NCBI GenBank assembly: GCA_013297545.1
Contig: JAAFHH010000218.1
Location: forward strand, 1 to 5,822
DNA from: Alphaproteobacteria bacterium
GTDB taxonomy: Bacteria; Pseudomonadota; Alphaproteobacteria; Elsterales; Elsteraceae
Direction: 5' to 3'
DNA: 5,822 bases
The notes under the pieces were generated by a model that ran no database searches, was not told where the DNA came from, and was given only the letters and a program-made list of their open reading frames with translations. The position numbers and the translations under genes are program-made. This document shows positions 5,327 through 5,822 of this stretch, piece after piece; positions within the stretch are counted from its first letter, which is position 1, and each line of letters opens with the position of its first letter.

Positions 5327-5822
5327 CGCCCATCCTCACCGTAGTGGCCTTGCGCAAACGCTTCGGCGCGGTCGATGTTTTGAACGGCATCGACCTCGCC
5401 GTCGCACCGCAGGAACTGGTGTTTCTGATCGGCCCCTCCGGTTCCGGCAAAAGCACGCTGCTGCGCTGCTGCAACCGGCTGGAGGAACCGACCGCGGGCC
5501 AGATCACGGTCGACGGCATCGATGTGCTGCACCCGCGCACCGACCTCAACGCGGTGCGTCAGCGCATCGGCATGGTGTTCCAGGCCTTCAACCTTTACCC
5601 GCACTTGACCGCACTCGGCAACGTGGCGCTCGCCTTGAAGCTGGTGCAAAAGCAACCGCGTCGGACAGCAGAAGCGCTCGCACTCGCTGCCCTCGACCGG
5701 GTTGGCTTGGCCGACAAGGCAGCCTCCTACCCCGCTGATCTCTCCGGCGGCCAACAGCAACGCGTGGCGATCGCGCGTGCGCTGGCCCTTGAGCCCAAGA
5801 TCATGCTGTTTGATGAGCCGAC
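5323..5822 (+). CDS. Amino-acid type ABC transporter ATP-binding protein, GlnQ-like (C-terminus cut by window edge)
   Basis: ATPase subunit that would power uptake of the solute bound by the preceding gene's product; 166 full codons are visible. A core beta-strand region (LTVVALRKRFGAVDVLNGIDL, from 5) leads to Walker A GPSGSGKST at 37-45. The Q-loop is FQAFNLYPHLT at 86-96 (Q87), the ABC signature LSGGQ at 140-144, and Walker B IMLFDEP at 160-166. The H-loop and the C-terminal third lie outside. The spacing and FNLYPHLT are typical of the polar amino-acid uptake ATPases of about 245 residues; the usual FQQF reads FQAF. I chose TTG 5323 because it forms a TTGA overlap with the binding-protein stop and gives the family's usual N-terminus; the next start, GTG 5344, would remove the first strand. 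The overlap implies translational coupling. Permease genes should follow to the right. Confidence 0.94.
   Translation, partial: MTPILTVVALRKRFGAVDVLNGIDLAVAPQELVFLIGPSGSGKSTLLRCCNRLEEPTAGQITVDGIDVLHPRTDLNAVRQRIGMVFQAFNLYPHLTALGNVALALKLVQKQPRRTAEALALAALDRVGLADKAASYPADLSGGQQQRVAIARALALEPKIMLFDEP

Noticed and set aside
1..5822. Defence system, CRISPR array, mobile element or RNA gene
   Set aside because: No repeat-spacer pattern, transposase, terminal repeats, tRNA-like or rRNA sequence, toxin-antitoxin pair or nuclease-effector combination was found; nth is a standard repair enzyme.

Overview
The window is clearly GC-rich and gene-dense, with no non-coding stretch above about 75 bases. It suggests a high-GC alphaproteobacterium. 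The reasons are the DUF2244 membrane protein, a family typical of that class, the short-gapped gene strings, and GTG/TTG starts. Placement near Rhodospirillales/Acetobacteraceae is only a guess. There are no RNA genes, insertion sequences, CRISPR arrays or phage genes. Seven genes are visible, five complete and two cut by the window edges.

Minus strand (right to left, 3883 to 1): nth (endonuclease III), then two tandem paralogous DUF2817 zinc-hydrolase genes of the M14 carboxypeptidase-like type, then an AraC-family regulator cut at the left edge. The last three are separated by only 4 and 6 bases and look like one transcription unit. nth lies 73 bases upstream and may be part of it.

Plus strand (3929 to 5822): a small two-helix DUF2244 membrane protein diverges from nth across a 45-base gap. 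It is followed by a family 3 (amino-acid type) periplasmic solute-binding protein and the first two thirds of its GlnQ-like ATPase, whose TTG start overlaps the binding-protein stop (TTGA). The permease genes are not in view and should lie beyond the right edge.

The least ordinary parts are: (1) the tandem, diverged DUF2817 pair followed at once by its probable regulator, with an unknown cytoplasmic substrate; (2) a perfect 10-base inverted repeat that would pair the region just after the DUF2244 stop with the start codon of the binding protein, a candidate for translational coupling; and (3) a binding protein with Asn where the family usually carries the Asp that holds the ligand amino group. 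A functional link between the importer and the hydrolases is possible but rests only on proximity. No clearly new system is demonstrated.
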